Counted from the stretch's first letter, positions 19,571 through 29,052 are shown. The stretch: DNA of 64,000 nucleotides from Sandaracinus amylolyticus (GCF_021631985.1 NZ_CP070225.1:8122001-8186000), one strand, 5' to 3'. Numbers and translations: made by a program. The notes: a model not told the origin generated them from the sequence alone.

Positions 19571-21025
19571 TCACTCCGCGAGCGCCGGCGCGTCGACCGC
19601 GGCCTCGGGGGGAGGCTGCTCGTCGCGCGGATGCGCGAGCACCGCGACCAGCGCGAGCCCGGCCGCGATCGCGCCGCCCCAGAACAGCGGATCGAGCGCC
19701 TCGCCGAGCGCGTCGATCACGCCCGGCTGCGCGAGGACCACGTCGCGGCCGTCGGGATCGAGCAGGCCGCTCACCACCTCGGGCGAGAGCGCACGACCGA
19801 GCCGCGCCGCGAGCACCGCGCCGAGCGCGCCGACGCCGAGCGCGCCGCCCATCGTGCGCGCGAACATCGTCGCGGCCGTGACCACGCCGCGCTGCTCCCA
19901 GCCCACGCTCGCCTGCACACCGATGAGGATCGCGGTGTTCGCGAGGCCCATGCCGAACCCGAACACGAACATCGAGGCCGCGAGCGCGAGCGGATGCGCG
20001 CGCATCGTGACCAGCGGCGCGAGCGCGACGAGACCGACCGCGGAGAGCAACGCGCCGAGCCACACCGGCTTGCGATAGCCGGTGCGCACGAGCATGCGGC
20101 TCGTCATCGCCGACGCGATCGGCCAGCCCACGAGCATCGGCGCGATCACGAGGCCCGCCTCGGTGGGCACGCCCAGCAGCACGCCCTGCACGTGGAGCGG
20201 CAGGTACGTGAGCACGCCCATCATCGCGACGCCGAGCAGGAACGACGCGATGGTCGTCACCGCGATCAGCCGGCGGGTCATGAGCGGGATCGGGAGCACG
20301 GGATCGCTCGCGCGGCGCTCGATCACGACGAAGAGCGCGATCAGCGCGACGCCCGCGATCGTCATGAGAACCGGCGCGACGCGCGACGCCGCGAGGAGCA
20401 GCGCGAGCGAGGCGAAGAGAATGGTCCCGGCGCCCGCCAGGTCGAGGGGCGCGCCCGCGCGCTCGCGCGGCGCTTCGCGATACGCGAAGGCGAGCACCAG
20501 CGCGGCGGCGATGCCGAACGGGAGGTTGATCAGGAAGATCCAGCGCCACGTGGTGGTCGCGACGATCGCGCCGCCGATCAGCGGGCCGCTGATCCCCGCG
20601 ATGCCCCACACCGCGCCGAAGAAGCCCTGCACCTTGCCGCGCTCGGCCGGCGTGTAGAGATCGCCGATCACGGTGAGCACGATCGGCTGCACCGCGCCCG
20701 CGCCGAGCCCTTGGAGGCCGCGGAACACGATGAGCTGCTCGATCGACGTCGCGAGGCCGCTCGCGAGCGAGCCCGCGAGGAAGAGCGCGATGCCGAGCAG
20801 GAGCACGGGCTTGCGGCCACGACGGTCCGCGAGCTTTCCGTAGAGCGGGACGGTGACCGTCGACGCGAGGAGGTACGCCGCGCCGACCCAGCCGTAGAGG
20901 CGGATGCCGCCGAGCTCGCTGATCACCGTCGGCATCGCGGTGGCGACCACCGTCGCCTCCATCGCCGCCATGAACATCGAGAGGAGGAGCGCAGCGACGG
21001 TGAGCGGACGATTCGACGGTTTCAC
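19571..21025 (-). CDS. MFS drug/solute exporter, EmrB/QacA (DHA2) type
   Basis: A 484-residue transporter with about 14 predicted membrane helices. N-terminal signature LLSMFMAAMEATVVATAMPTV, the loop GKLADRRGRKPVLL (motif A) and GLGAGAVQPIVLTVIGD (motif C-like) mark the DHA2 proton-antiporter family, which usually exports drugs or amphiphiles from the inner membrane. GTG 21025 is chosen as the first start before the hydrophobic region; the ribosome site is weak. The downstream methyltransferase gene begins at its stop codon, suggesting that the two handle the same compound. Confidence 0.88.
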   Translation of the reverse strand: MKPSNRPLTVAALLLSMFMAAMEATVVATAMPTVISELGGIRLYGWVGAAYLLASTVTVPLYGKLADRRGRKPVLLLGIALFLAGSLASGLATSIEQLIVFRGLQGLGAGAVQPIVLTVIGDLYTPAERGKVQGFFGAVWGIAGISGPLIGGAIVATTTWRWIFLINLPFGIAAALVLAFAYREAPRERAGAPLDLAGAGTILFASLALLLAASRVAPVLMTIAGVALIALFVVIERRASDPVLPIPLMTRRLIAVTTIASFLLGVAMMGVLTYLPLHVQGVLLGVPTEAGLVIAPMLVGWPIASAMTSRMLVRTGYRKPVWLGALLSAVGLVALAPLVTMRAHPLALAASMFVFGFGMGLANTAILIGVQASVGWEQRGVVTAATMFARTMGGALGVGALGAVLAARLGRALSPEVVSGLLDPDGRDVVLAQPGVIDALGEALDPLFWGGAIAAGLALVAVLAHPRDEQPPPEAAVDAPALAE

Positions 21026-21089
21026 GGCGAGAGCCGTTATGGAGCACGGCGGCCGGAATGACAGGGAGAAAACGGCCGTGCTGGTGTGG

Positions 21090-21380
21090 TCAGTGCGAGC
21101 GACGCAGCTCGGCGCACTGCGCGAAGCCGCCGCCACTCGCGGTCGGCGCGCCGCGGACCCACACGCACGAGAACATCACGCCGCGGCACCGCGCGATCCA
21201 GGTCTCGACACCGTTGTCGCGCTCGAGGCTGGCGAGCTCCACCTCGGCGGGCATGCAGCCCATGAATCCCGCGGAGATGCGCTGGTGATGATTGGCGCCG
21301 CTCGCCTGCCCGTGCGCGTCCGTGCTCACGAGCGCGAGCGCGAGGCCCACGATCGCGAGGCCGAGCCTTCGCTTGGTCAT
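21090..21380 (-). CDS. Small exported Cys-containing protein
   Basis: A 96-residue protein with signal peptide MTKRRLGLAIVGLALALVSTDAHG then a mature part with four Cys (GFMGCMPAEVE, IARCRG, FSCVWVRG, FAQCAEL), likely two disulphides in the periplasm or outside. ATG 21380 overlaps the SerC stop codon (ATGA), so it is coupled to serC, although a functional link is not obvious. No family recognised. Confidence 0.65.
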   Translation of the reverse strand: MTKRRLGLAIVGLALALVSTDAHGQASGANHHQRISAGFMGCMPAEVELASLERDNGVETWIARCRGVMFSCVWVRGAPTASGGGFAQCAELRRSH

Positions 21381-22480
21381 CCGCTCTTCTTCTCGAACTC
21401 GCGCATGAACGCGACGAGCTTCTCGACGTCGCCGAGGCTCACCGCGTTGTAGATCGACGCGCGCACGCCGCCGACCGAGCGATGGCCCTTGAGGCCCACC
21501 AGCGATTCGGCCTTCGCCTCGCTGAGGAACTTCTTCTCGAGCTCCTCGGTCGGCAGTCGCCACACCACGTTCATGATCGAGCGCGACGCCTTCTCGACCG
21601 GCGCGCGCCAGAAGTCGGGCGATGCGTCGATCGTGTCGTAGAGCAGCTTCGCCTTCGCCGCGTTCTCCCTCGTGAGCGCCTCGATGCCGCCCTGCTGCTC
21701 GAGCACGCGCAGCGTGTTGCGCATCACGTAGACCGAGAACGTCGGCGGCGTGTTGAAGAGCGACTCGCTGTCCGCGAACGACTTGTAGCGGAAGATCTGC
21801 GGGATGTCGGTGCGCCCGCCCGCGATCAGATCCTTGCGCGCGATCACGACCGTCACGCCCGAGGGCCCGACGTTCTTCTGCGCGCCCGCGTAGATCAGCC
21901 CGAACTTCGACACGTCGATCGGGCGCGAGAGCAGATCGCTCGTCATGTCGGCGACGAGCGGCACGTCGCCGACGTCCGGATAGCTCTGCCACTGCGTCCC
22001 GAAGAGCGTGTTGTTCGACGTGATGTGCACGTACGCCGCGCTCGGATCGAACGCGAGCTCGTCCTTCGTCGGGATGCGGGTGAACTTCTTGTCCTTCTCG
22101 GTGCTCACCACGACGCGCGCCTTCGCGCCCGCCATGTTCCCGAAGAGCACGGCCTCCTCGTGGGCCTGCTTCGCCCAGGTGCCGGTCACGACGTAGTCCG
22201 CGCTCTTGCCCGCGTGCAGCAGGTTCATCGGCACGATCGCGAACTGCCCGCGCGCGCCGCCCTGCATCAGCAGGATGTCGTGGGACTCGGGCACGCTCAG
22301 CATCCGTCGGAGCAGCTCGATCGCCTCGCGATGCACCTTCTCGTAAGGCGGCTCGCGGTGCGAGTGCTCGAGGAGCGACATGCCCGTGCCCTCGAAGTCG
22401 ATCAGCTCGTCGCGCGCCTGCTCGAGGGCGGCGAGCGGGAGCGCTGCGGGTCCGGCGTTGAAATTGACGACGCGAGCCAT
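21377..22480 (-). CDS. serC: Phosphoserine aminotransferase
   Basis: A 367-residue class V aminotransferase that makes 3-phosphoserine from 3-phosphohydroxypyruvate in serine synthesis and also serves pyridoxal phosphate synthesis. The start MARVVNFNAGPAALP, the GTGMSLLEHSHR block, PLP Lys in YAGAQKNVGPSG (about residue 201), and the C-terminal GGVRASIYNAV are characteristic. Length is normal. It lies divergent from the TRAP transporter with about 114 bp between, and overlaps a small exported-protein gene downstream. Confidence 0.96.
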   Translation of the reverse strand: MARVVNFNAGPAALPLAALEQARDELIDFEGTGMSLLEHSHREPPYEKVHREAIELLRRMLSVPESHDILLMQGGARGQFAIVPMNLLHAGKSADYVVTGTWAKQAHEEAVLFGNMAGAKARVVVSTEKDKKFTRIPTKDELAFDPSAAYVHITSNNTLFGTQWQSYPDVGDVPLVADMTSDLLSRPIDVSKFGLIYAGAQKNVGPSGVTVVIARKDLIAGGRTDIPQIFRYKSFADSESLFNTPPTFSVYVMRNTLRVLEQQGGIEALTRENAAKAKLLYDTIDASPDFWRAPVEKASRSIMNVVWRLPTEELEKKFLSEAKAESLVGLKGHRSVGGVRASIYNAVSLGDVEKLVAFMREFEKKSG

Positions 22481-22594
22481 GATGCGCGCAGCGTAGCGTC
22501 GGGCCCGGCACCGAGGAAGGGCCGCGCGTCACGGCACCGCTGGCCAGCCAGGGCGTTGCTCGTTCCTCGAAGGGCGGGTGAGAATCGCGCCCAT

Positions 22595-25285
22595 ATGTCC
22601 GCAGAGGCTCGCGCCGCCACGTCTCCCGTTCGCCGCGCCGACGACGCGGTGTTCGCGATCGAGCAGGGCCTCGTGGCGCTGATGCTCGTCGTGATGACGG
22701 TGATCGTCTTCCTCGACGTCATCTACCGCCAGCTGATCGCGCCCGAGAGCGAGATCTCGCAGTGGCTCACACCGTTCGTCGCGGACGCGAGCACGCGCGC
22801 GGCGATCGCGCCGTGGGTCGGCGGAGCGCTCGGGATCGCGATCCTCTACGCGGGTGTCGCCGCGTCGGAGAAGAGCCGGGGCGCGCCGATCCTCGCGGTG
22901 AAGGGCAGCGCGTTCGTCGTGGCCCTGGTGATCGCGGCGGTGGTCGCGGGCATCGGCGTGCTGATGGTCACGACGAGCTCGCAGCTCGTCTATCTCGTGC
23001 TGGTGGTGCTGGGGCTCTCGCTCTTCGCGAGCGGGCAGCTGCGGGCGCGCGCGCCGGGATGGCAGATGCGGCTCGGGATCGCAGCGGCGGTCGCGACGCC
23101 GCTGATCGCGCTCGTCGCATCCTCGCTCTTCCCCACCGCGTACACGTGGTCGAAGGAGATCGCGATGACCGTGACCCTCTGGGTCGGGTTCTTCGGCGCG
23201 TCTCTCTGCGTGCACGAGGGCAAGCACATCCGGCTCGAGGCGCTCGAGAAGTCGCACCCCGAGAAGGCCAGGCACCTCATCGCGGGCGTCTCGAACCTGA
23301 TCGCCGCGCTCTTCAGCCTGTTCCTCGCGTACCTCGGCTATCTCTACGTGTTCGCGCCCGAGACCGGCGCGTTCTTCATCGGCGGCAACCTCGATCTCTC
23401 GGGGATGCCGATGTGGATCCGCACCGCGGCGATCCCGATCCTCTTCGTGGTCAGCGGACTGCGCTTCCTCGGCGCGGCGGTGAGCGCGGTGCTCGGCGGC
23501 AACTACGGCGCGCCCGCGAAGGCCGAGGGCATGGAGGACGCGGAGAAGCTCGCCGCCGAGGCCGACGCGATGACCGCGGACCAAGCGCCGAAGAACGCGA
23601 GCATCGAAGGAAAGCCCGCGAAGAAGCCGGTCGCGTTCCTCGTGGTGCTCGGGCTCGTCGTGCTGCTCCCGCTGCTCGGCAAGGGCGGCGTGCTCGCGGC
23701 GGTGATCCTCGCGGGCGTGCTGCTCGCGGAGCCGCTCTTCGTGGTGCTCGGCGCGATGACGGTCGTCGCGTTCCTCCTGTGGGGCGGGCGCACCGAGGCG
23801 TCGCAGTTCTCGATCCTCATCGAGCGCATCGTGTCGATCGCCGACAACGAGGCGCTGCTCGCGATCCCGTTCTTCATCCTCTCGGGCGCGATCATGGCGC
23901 GCGGTCAGATCAGCGCGCGCCTCATCGGGTTCGCGCGTGCGCTGGTCGGATGGCTCCCCGGCGGCATGGCGATCAGCGCGGTCATCGCGTGCATGATCTT
24001 CGCGGCGATCAGCGGCTCGAGCCCCGCGACCGTCGTCGCGATCGGCGGGATGATGGCGCCCGCGCTGATCAAGCAGGGCTACAAGCCCTCGTTCGCGCAC
24101 GGCCTGGTCACGAGCGCGGGCTCGCTCGGCATCCTGATCCCGCCCTCGATCCCGATGATCGTCTACGCGATCGTCAACACGCAGGCGTCGATCCGCGTCG
24201 AGGAGCTCTTCGCCGCGGGCTTCGGCCCCGGCATCGTGATCGGCGGGATCCTGATGGGCTATTCGCTGTTCCGCGGCATCGTCGACAAGACGCCGCGCGA
24301 CGCGTTCTCGATCCCGCAGCTCGTCGCCGCGACGCGCGACGGCATCTGGTCGTTGATGTTCCCCGGGCTGATCCTCGGCGGGATCTACGCGGGCATCTTC
24401 AACGCGATCGAGTCCGCGTGCATCAGCGTCGTGTACGCGGTGATCGTCGAGGTCTACATCCACCGCGCGCTGAAGCTCGACGAGCTGCCGAAGATCTTCG
24501 GCGAGACCGCGATCATGCTCGGGAGCTTCCTCGTGATCCTCGTGGTCGCGATGAGCTTCGTGGAGTTCCTCGAGGACCAGTCGATCCCCGCGAGCGCGGG
24601 CGAGTGGATCCGCTCGATGAACCTCGACCGTGTGATGTTCCTGCTGGTGCTGAACCTCGCGCTGCTCGTGGTCGGATGTCTGATGGACATCATGAGCGCG
24701 ATCTTCGTGTGCGTGCCGCTGATCGCACCGATGGCCGCGGCGCTCGGGATCGACCCGCTGCACATGGGGATCATCTTCATCGTCAACCTGGAGATCGGCT
24801 ATCTCACGCCGCCGGTCGGGCTGAACCTCTTCGTCGCGAGCACGCTCTTCAACAAGCCGCTGACGTACCTGATCCGCGCGGTGCTGCCGTTCATCGCGAT
24901 GATGTGCGTGGGCCTCTTGATCATCACGTACTACCCGCCGATCAGCGCGGACTTCGGGCGCTGGATCGCGGGCGCGCCGCCGGCATCGCAGGCACCGGCG
25001 CCGGTCGAGACCGGCGAGATCGGCGAAGAGGAAGAGGAAGAAGAAGCGGCCCCGACGCGCTTCGTCCCGCAGTGCCAGCCGCCCGAGGACCTGAACTGCG
25101 ACGGCAACGTCACGATCGAAGAGATGACGCGCTACGGCGACATCCTCGCGGAGCAGGAAGCGGCCGAGGAGGCGCCCACGCCGCGATGTGAGCCGCCCGA
25201 GGACCTGAACTGCGATGGCAACGTCACGATGGACGAGATGATGCGTTACACGGAGACGCTCGGAGAGCAGGAAGCAGCGCCCTGA
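22595..25285 (+). CDS. TRAP transporter fused DctQ-DctM subunit with C-terminal EF-hand-like repeats
   Basis: An 896-residue inner-membrane protein. The N-terminal part (about 1-330) is a DctQ-type small permease with extra membrane helices; a charged linker (about 310-345) leads to a DctM-type large permease (about 350-800; AAISGSSPATVVAIGGMM and GILIPPSIPMIVYAIV are typical). TRAP systems import carboxylates with sodium. The last ~75 residues carry two near-identical units, each Cys-x-PPEDLNCDGNVT..EM, whose DxNxDGxVxxxE spacing fits an EF-hand calcium loop. No DctP binding protein is adjacent. ATG 22595; divergent from serC. Confidence 0.88.
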   Translation: MSAEARAATSPVRRADDAVFAIEQGLVALMLVVMTVIVFLDVIYRQLIAPESEISQWLTPFVADASTRAAIAPWVGGALGIAILYAGVAASEKSRGAPILAVKGSAFVVALVIAAVVAGIGVLMVTTSSQLVYLVLVVLGLSLFASGQLRARAPGWQMRLGIAAAVATPLIALVASSLFPTAYTWSKEIAMTVTLWVGFFGASLCVHEGKHIRLEALEKSHPEKARHLIAGVSNLIAALFSLFLAYLGYLYVFAPETGAFFIGGNLDLSGMPMWIRTAAIPILFVVSGLRFLGAAVSAVLGGNYGAPAKAEGMEDAEKLAAEADAMTADQAPKNASIEGKPAKKPVAFLVVLGLVVLLPLLGKGGVLAAVILAGVLLAEPLFVVLGAMTVVAFLLWGGRTEASQFSILIERIVSIADNEALLAIPFFILSGAIMARGQISARLIGFARALVGWLPGGMAISAVIACMIFAAISGSSPATVVAIGGMMAPALIKQGYKPSFAHGLVTSAGSLGILIPPSIPMIVYAIVNTQASIRVEELFAAGFGPGIVIGGILMGYSLFRGIVDKTPRDAFSIPQLVAATRDGIWSLMFPGLILGGIYAGIFNAIESACISVVYAVIVEVYIHRALKLDELPKIFGETAIMLGSFLVILVVAMSFVEFLEDQSIPASAGEWIRSMNLDRVMFLLVLNLALLVVGCLMDIMSAIFVCVPLIAPMAAALGIDPLHMGIIFIVNLEIGYLTPPVGLNLFVASTLFNKPLTYLIRAVLPFIAMMCVGLLIITYYPPISADFGRWIAGAPPASQAPAPVETGEIGEEEEEEEAAPTRFVPQCQPPEDLNCDGNVTIEEMTRYGDILAEQEAAEEAPTPRCEPPEDLNCDGNVTMDEMMRYTETLGEQEAAP

Positions 25286-25289
25286 TCGA

Positions 25290-26141
25290 ATGGCCGCGTT
25301 CCTTCCGTATGCCTACCTGGTGCGGCCGCGCGAGGCGCTCTTCGAGCGCATCTCGCGCGACGCGTGGTTCGCACGACCGCACGTCTGGACGATCACGAGC
25401 CCCGGCGATCACGACTTCGAGGGTCAGCAGCGCATCTGGGAGGCGCAGCTGAAACTCGGGTTCCTCGCGCGCATCCACGAGGACGCGACCGTCGTCCGCC
25501 CGACCGAGTGGGAGATGGATCGGATCTGCAGGGACAACGCGCAGGCCCTGCTCGATTGGCTGCCGCTCACGATCGAGACGTTCGATCGTCTCTTCGCGCT
25601 CGAGCCCGTCGGCGTGGGGCAGGCTCGGTACGATCCCGATCGCATCGCGGAGAAGAGCCTGCGGGCCGTGGTGCCCGGAGACTCGATGATCACGACGGGT
25701 CGCGGGCCGATCGCGGTGAACGGGGTCTGGGAGCGCGTGATCGCGCACCGCGCGTCGATGCGCGCGTGTGCGCTCGCCGGCCTGCGCTTCCTCGTGCCGC
25801 GGCTCTTCGAGGCGTTCTCGGAGCTGGTCACGCCGCCCGAATGCGTCGTGCACGCCGGCGAGGTCGTGGGTCAGGACGAGCTCGCCGACGCGCTCGCGCG
25901 CGACGGTTGGGTGCTCACGCCGCGGGCACGCCTCCACATCGTGGTGAGGGACCTGCGCGACATGGGCGACATGGAGCTGACCTGCGAATGCAGCGTCCGC
26001 GAGTGGCGCGACGGGCCGCGAGCGCGCGGCCGCGTGCTGACGCGTGCCGCGGTCCTGCTCGGCCTCGAGCGGACGGAGACCGACTGGACCGTCCGCGATG
26101 CGACGATGTCGGTGTCCCGCGCTCGGAGGCTCGTGAAGTGA
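25290..26141 (+). CDS. Hypothetical cytoplasmic protein
   Basis: A 283-residue protein without signal or membrane segments, starting 4 bp after the TRAP transporter stop and so probably co-transcribed. Visible features are MAAFLPYAYLVRPREALFERI, a Trp-rich N-terminal half (WFARPHVWTIT, RIWEAQLKLGF) and a Cys pair in LTCECSVREW. The first residues could make a weak beta/alpha start but I recognise no family. Linkage to the transporter is the only functional hint. Confidence 0.65.
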   Translation: MAAFLPYAYLVRPREALFERISRDAWFARPHVWTITSPGDHDFEGQQRIWEAQLKLGFLARIHEDATVVRPTEWEMDRICRDNAQALLDWLPLTIETFDRLFALEPVGVGQARYDPDRIAEKSLRAVVPGDSMITTGRGPIAVNGVWERVIAHRASMRACALAGLRFLVPRLFEAFSELVTPPECVVHAGEVVGQDELADALARDGWVLTPRARLHIVVRDLRDMGDMELTCECSVREWRDGPRARGRVLTRAAVLLGLERTETDWTVRDATMSVSRARRLVK

Positions 26142-26231
26142 GGCGTCCGGCCTCGTGAGAAAGCCCCCGTTGGCCCTGCGCTTCCGCGGACTTTCGTGTC
26201 ATCGTGGCCGCGCCTCATCATCCGGGAAGAC

Positions 26232-27542
26232 ATGGCCACGACCGACCTGACCTCGATCGCACGCACGGCTCCCACCTCGAGCGCCCCGCGCGTCTCCACG
26301 ATGGCCGAGGGCCTCGTCGGCTCGGAGATCCTCAAGATCGCCGCCGAGATCCGCGCGCTGATCAAGGGCGGTCGCACCGTCTGCAACCTGACGGTCGGCG
26401 ACTTCGATCCGAAGCAGTTCCCGATCCCCGACGCGCTCAAGAAGGCGATCGTCGACGCCTACGACGCGAACGAGACGAACTATCCGCCGAGCAACGGCAT
26501 GCCCGAGCTGCGCGACGCGCTGCCGCGCTTCTACGAGCGCGAGCTCGGTCTGCGTTATCCGCTCGAGTCGTTCCTCGTCGCGAGCGGCGCGCGCCCCGTC
26601 ATCTACGGCATCTATCGCGCAGTCGTCGATCCCGGCGACACCGTCGTCTATCCGGTGCCGTCGTGGAACAACAACCACTACGTGCACATGCTCGGCGCAA
26701 AGGGCGTGACCGTGCCCTGCGGCCCCGAGTCGCGCTTCCTGCCGAGCAAGAGCGAGCTCCTCGCGACGCTGCCCACCGCGCGCCTCGTGTGCCTCAACTC
26801 GCCGCTCAACCCGACCGGCACCGCGATGGCGCGCGATCAGCTCCTCGGCGTGTGCGAGGCGATCGTCGCGGAGAACGAGAAGCGCGCGTCGCGCGGCGAG
26901 AAGCCGGTCTACCTGATGTACGACCACATCTACTGGATGCTCACGGCGAAGGGCACCGAGCACTACACGCCGCCGCAGCTCGTCCCGGAGATGGCGAAGT
27001 ACACGATCTTCGTCGACGGCATCAGCAAGGCGTTCGCCGCGACCGGCGTGCGCGTGGGCTGGGCGGTCGGTCCGACCGACGTGATCGATCGGATGAGCGC
27101 GATCATCGGGCACGTCGGTGCGTGGGCGCCGCGCGCCGAGCAGATCGCGACCGCGCGCCTGCTCGACGACACCAGCGCGATCAAGACCTACGTCGACACG
27201 ATGCACGCGGGCCTCGGCGCGCGCCTGAACGCGCTCCACGAGGCGTTCCAGTCGATGAAGTCGTCGGGCCTCCCGGTGGACTCGCTCTCTCCCGAGGGCG
27301 CGATCTACCTGACGGTGCGCATCGCGCCGTTCGGCAAGAAGACCTCGAGCGGCGCCGAGCTCAAGACGAACGAGGACGTGCGCCGCTACGTGCTCGAGGC
27401 CGCGGGCGTCGGCATCGTGCCGTTCCAGGCGTTCGGCGTGCCGGGCGACGACGGATGGTTCCGGCTCAGCGTCGGCGCGGTGAGCGAGCGCGAGATCCGC
27501 GACGCGATGCCGCGCCTCGCCGAAGCGCTCAAGGCGCTCTGA
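26232..27542 (+). CDS. Class I/II pyridoxal phosphate aminotransferase
   Basis: A 436-residue fold-type I aminotransferase. It shows NYPPSNGMPELRDAL, VVYPVPSWNNNHYVHM, LNSPLNPTGTAM, the aspartate-bearing LMYDHIYWML, and the PLP-binding GISKAFAATGVRVGW with Lys266. The C-terminal WFRLSVGAVSEREI provides the usual Arg. Such enzymes act on aspartate, aromatic or branched amino acids; the precise substrate is not decided. ATG 26232 follows GGAAGA; a GTG at 26196 is less likely. Ten bp after its stop begins the 17-bp repeat array. Confidence 0.88.
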   Translation: MATTDLTSIARTAPTSSAPRVSTMAEGLVGSEILKIAAEIRALIKGGRTVCNLTVGDFDPKQFPIPDALKKAIVDAYDANETNYPPSNGMPELRDALPRFYERELGLRYPLESFLVASGARPVIYGIYRAVVDPGDTVVYPVPSWNNNHYVHMLGAKGVTVPCGPESRFLPSKSELLATLPTARLVCLNSPLNPTGTAMARDQLLGVCEAIVAENEKRASRGEKPVYLMYDHIYWMLTAKGTEHYTPPQLVPEMAKYTIFVDGISKAFAATGVRVGWAVGPTDVIDRMSAIIGHVGAWAPRAEQIATARLLDDTSAIKTYVDTMHAGLGARLNALHEAFQSMKSSGLPVDSLSPEGAIYLTVRIAPFGKKTSSGAELKTNEDVRRYVLEAAGVGIVPFQAFGVPGDDGWFRLSVGAVSEREIRDAMPRLAEALKAL

Positions 27543-27552
27543 GCTCCGTCGC

Positions 27553-27654
27553 GCTACGGATTCGGTAGCGCTACGGATTCGGTAGCGCTACGGATTCGGT
27601 AGCGCTACGGATTCGGTAGCGCTACGGATTCGGTAGCGCTACGGATTCGGTAGC
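27553..27654. repeat. Six tandem copies of a 17-bp palindrome
   Basis: Six exact head-to-tail copies of GCTACGGATTCGGTAGC, each with GCTAC/GTAGC arms able to form a small hairpin. The array fills the space between two convergent genes (stops at 27542 and 27657). A single near-copy, GCTACGGATTTCGTAGC, lies at 52076-52092, also between convergent genes. Confidence 0.95.
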
Positions 27655-27656
27655 GC

Positions 27657-28583
27657 TCAGCGGAACGGGCCGATGGTCGCGTCGCGCAGGCGCGCGGCGA
27701 TCGGCCCTTCGGGGTGCGCGTGCTCGAGCGCCCTGGCGCGCGCGGTGCGCGCGAGCTCGTGCTCGCCGCGCGCGTGGTGGATGTCGAAGAGCAGCGCCCA
27801 CACCTCGGCGTCCTTCTCGTGCGCGAGCAGGTGCTCGCGCAGCATCGCCTCGGCGCGTGTGAGCTCGCCCGCGAGCACGACCGCACGCGCCTGCACGAGG
27901 AGGGCTTCGCGCTCGAGCGCGCGCCGATAGCCGTCGTCGAGCGCGAGCGAGGGCAGCACGTGCTGCACGAAGTCGATCCCGAAGCGCTCGAGCCCGCGCG
28001 CGTCCTCGGGCTTCACGAGCCCTCCGGCGAGCTGCATCACCGCACGATGGAGCGGCACGATCTCGCGTGCGCTCGGCGAGAGCGTCGCAGGATCGAGCGC
28101 GTCGAGCAGCGCGATCCCGACCGCGTACGCGCCCATCGTGTCGTGGTGCACGGCCTCCGCGATCACGTCGTCGGCCGTGCGATCCGCCTCCGGGATGCGC
28201 CGCAGCGCGAGCACGCCGCCCTCGGGATCGTTCGCCGACCACGCTGCCGACGCGAGCTGGCGCAGCGCAGCCGGGTCGTCCTCGCACAGCGCGATCGCCG
28301 CGAGCACGAGCTTGCGCACCATCGCGCGAGGAGTCCTCGGAGGCAGCGACGCGAGCTCGCTCAGCACCACCCACCGCACGCCTCCGACACGATCCTCGAT
28401 GCTGCCCTCGCGATCGATGATCTCCTTCGAGAGGCGCACGCAGGCGTCGCAGATGAACGCCTTCGGTCCTGCGATCAGCTTCGCGACCTGGCGGCGGTCG
28501 AGCCCGCAGAACGAGCACGCCATCGGGGGCTCCGCGGGGGGCGGGCCACTCTTCGCGAACACTCGACTCCACCACGACGTCAC
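27657..28583 (-). CDS. ClpX-type zinc finger protein with TPR-like region
   Basis: A 308-residue protein. Residues about 20-60 match the C4 zinc finger of Clp[19 protein letters not shown] then [14 protein letters not shown]. ClpX's AAA+ ATPase does not follow. Instead the rest is all-helical with TPR character ([51 protein letters not shown]). In ClpX the finger dimerises and binds adaptors and substrates, so this may recognise such partners without unfolding activity, or simply be a scaffold. GTG 28583. Convergent with the aminotransferase across the palindrome array. Confidence 0.82.
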   Translation of the reverse strand: MTSWWSRVFAKSGPPPAEPPMACSFCGLDRRQVAKLIAGPKAFICDACVRLSKEIIDREGSIEDRVGGVRWVVLSELASLPPRTPRAMVRKLVLAAIALCEDDPAALRQLASAAWSANDPEGGVLALRRIPEADRTADDVIAEAVHHDTMGAYAVGIALLDALDPATLSPSAREIVPLHRAVMQLAGGLVKPEDARGLERFGIDFVQHVLPSLALDDGYRRALEREALLVQARAVVLAGELTRAEAMLREHLLAHEKDAEVWALLFDIHHARGEHELARTARARALEHAHPEGPIAARLRDATIGPFR

Positions 28584-28683
28584 GAGGGTCGCTCGATGCT
28601 ACGCGCGAGGCGTACGCGACACACCTCGCGACGATGCGCCGCAAGGGATCTCGGTGGCCCCTCGATTGCTGTGCATTCGCGAC

Positions 28684-29025
28684 ATGCAGGGCCTCGCCGC
28701 ACTGCTCCTCGCCACGATGCTCACGCAAGGCCCACCCGCCGCGCTCGAGGAGCGCGAGCGGGATCGCGCGCCTCGTCCTTCGCTGGCGATCGAGCTCGAG
28801 CTCGAGGTGCCGACGCTCGAGGAGACGCTGCGGCAGACGCTCCCGCTGGCCGAGCTGCTCTATCTGCGCAACGGCTTGGTCGGCATCTCGCTGACCGAGG
28901 ATCTCGCGCTGCTCGTCGACGTGCGCACCGAGGGCGTCCCCTCGAGCCCCGATCCCGCGCGCCCGATGACGCGCGGCTCGGTGAGCGCGACCCTCGGGAT
29001 CGCACTGTCGTCGTGGGACGGGTGA
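28684..29025 (+). CDS. Small protein with possible signal peptide
   Basis: A 113-residue open frame starting MQGLAALLLATMLTQGPPA, a short hydrophobic segment that could be a weak signal, then charged (LEERERDRAPRPS) and strand-like parts (LAIELELEVPTLEETL; GLVGISLTEDLALLVDV). Codon composition fits the neighbours, but there is no good ribosome site and no family match, so this is a tentative gene. Confidence 0.45.
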   Translation: MQGLAALLLATMLTQGPPAALEERERDRAPRPSLAIELELEVPTLEETLRQTLPLAELLYLRNGLVGISLTEDLALLVDVRTEGVPSSPDPARPMTRGSVSATLGIALSSWDG

Positions 29026-29052
29026 CCCGGATGGTCGCTCCCGGCGGAGATG

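Noticed and set aside
22529-24763. A 744-codon frame antisense to the TRAP transporter
   Set aside because: Very rich in Arg, Asp, His and Glu, without structure; an antisense shadow of hydrophobic codons.
27553-27654. The tandem array as a CRISPR
   Set aside because: Units are 17 bp, contiguous and lack spacers; no cas gene is near.
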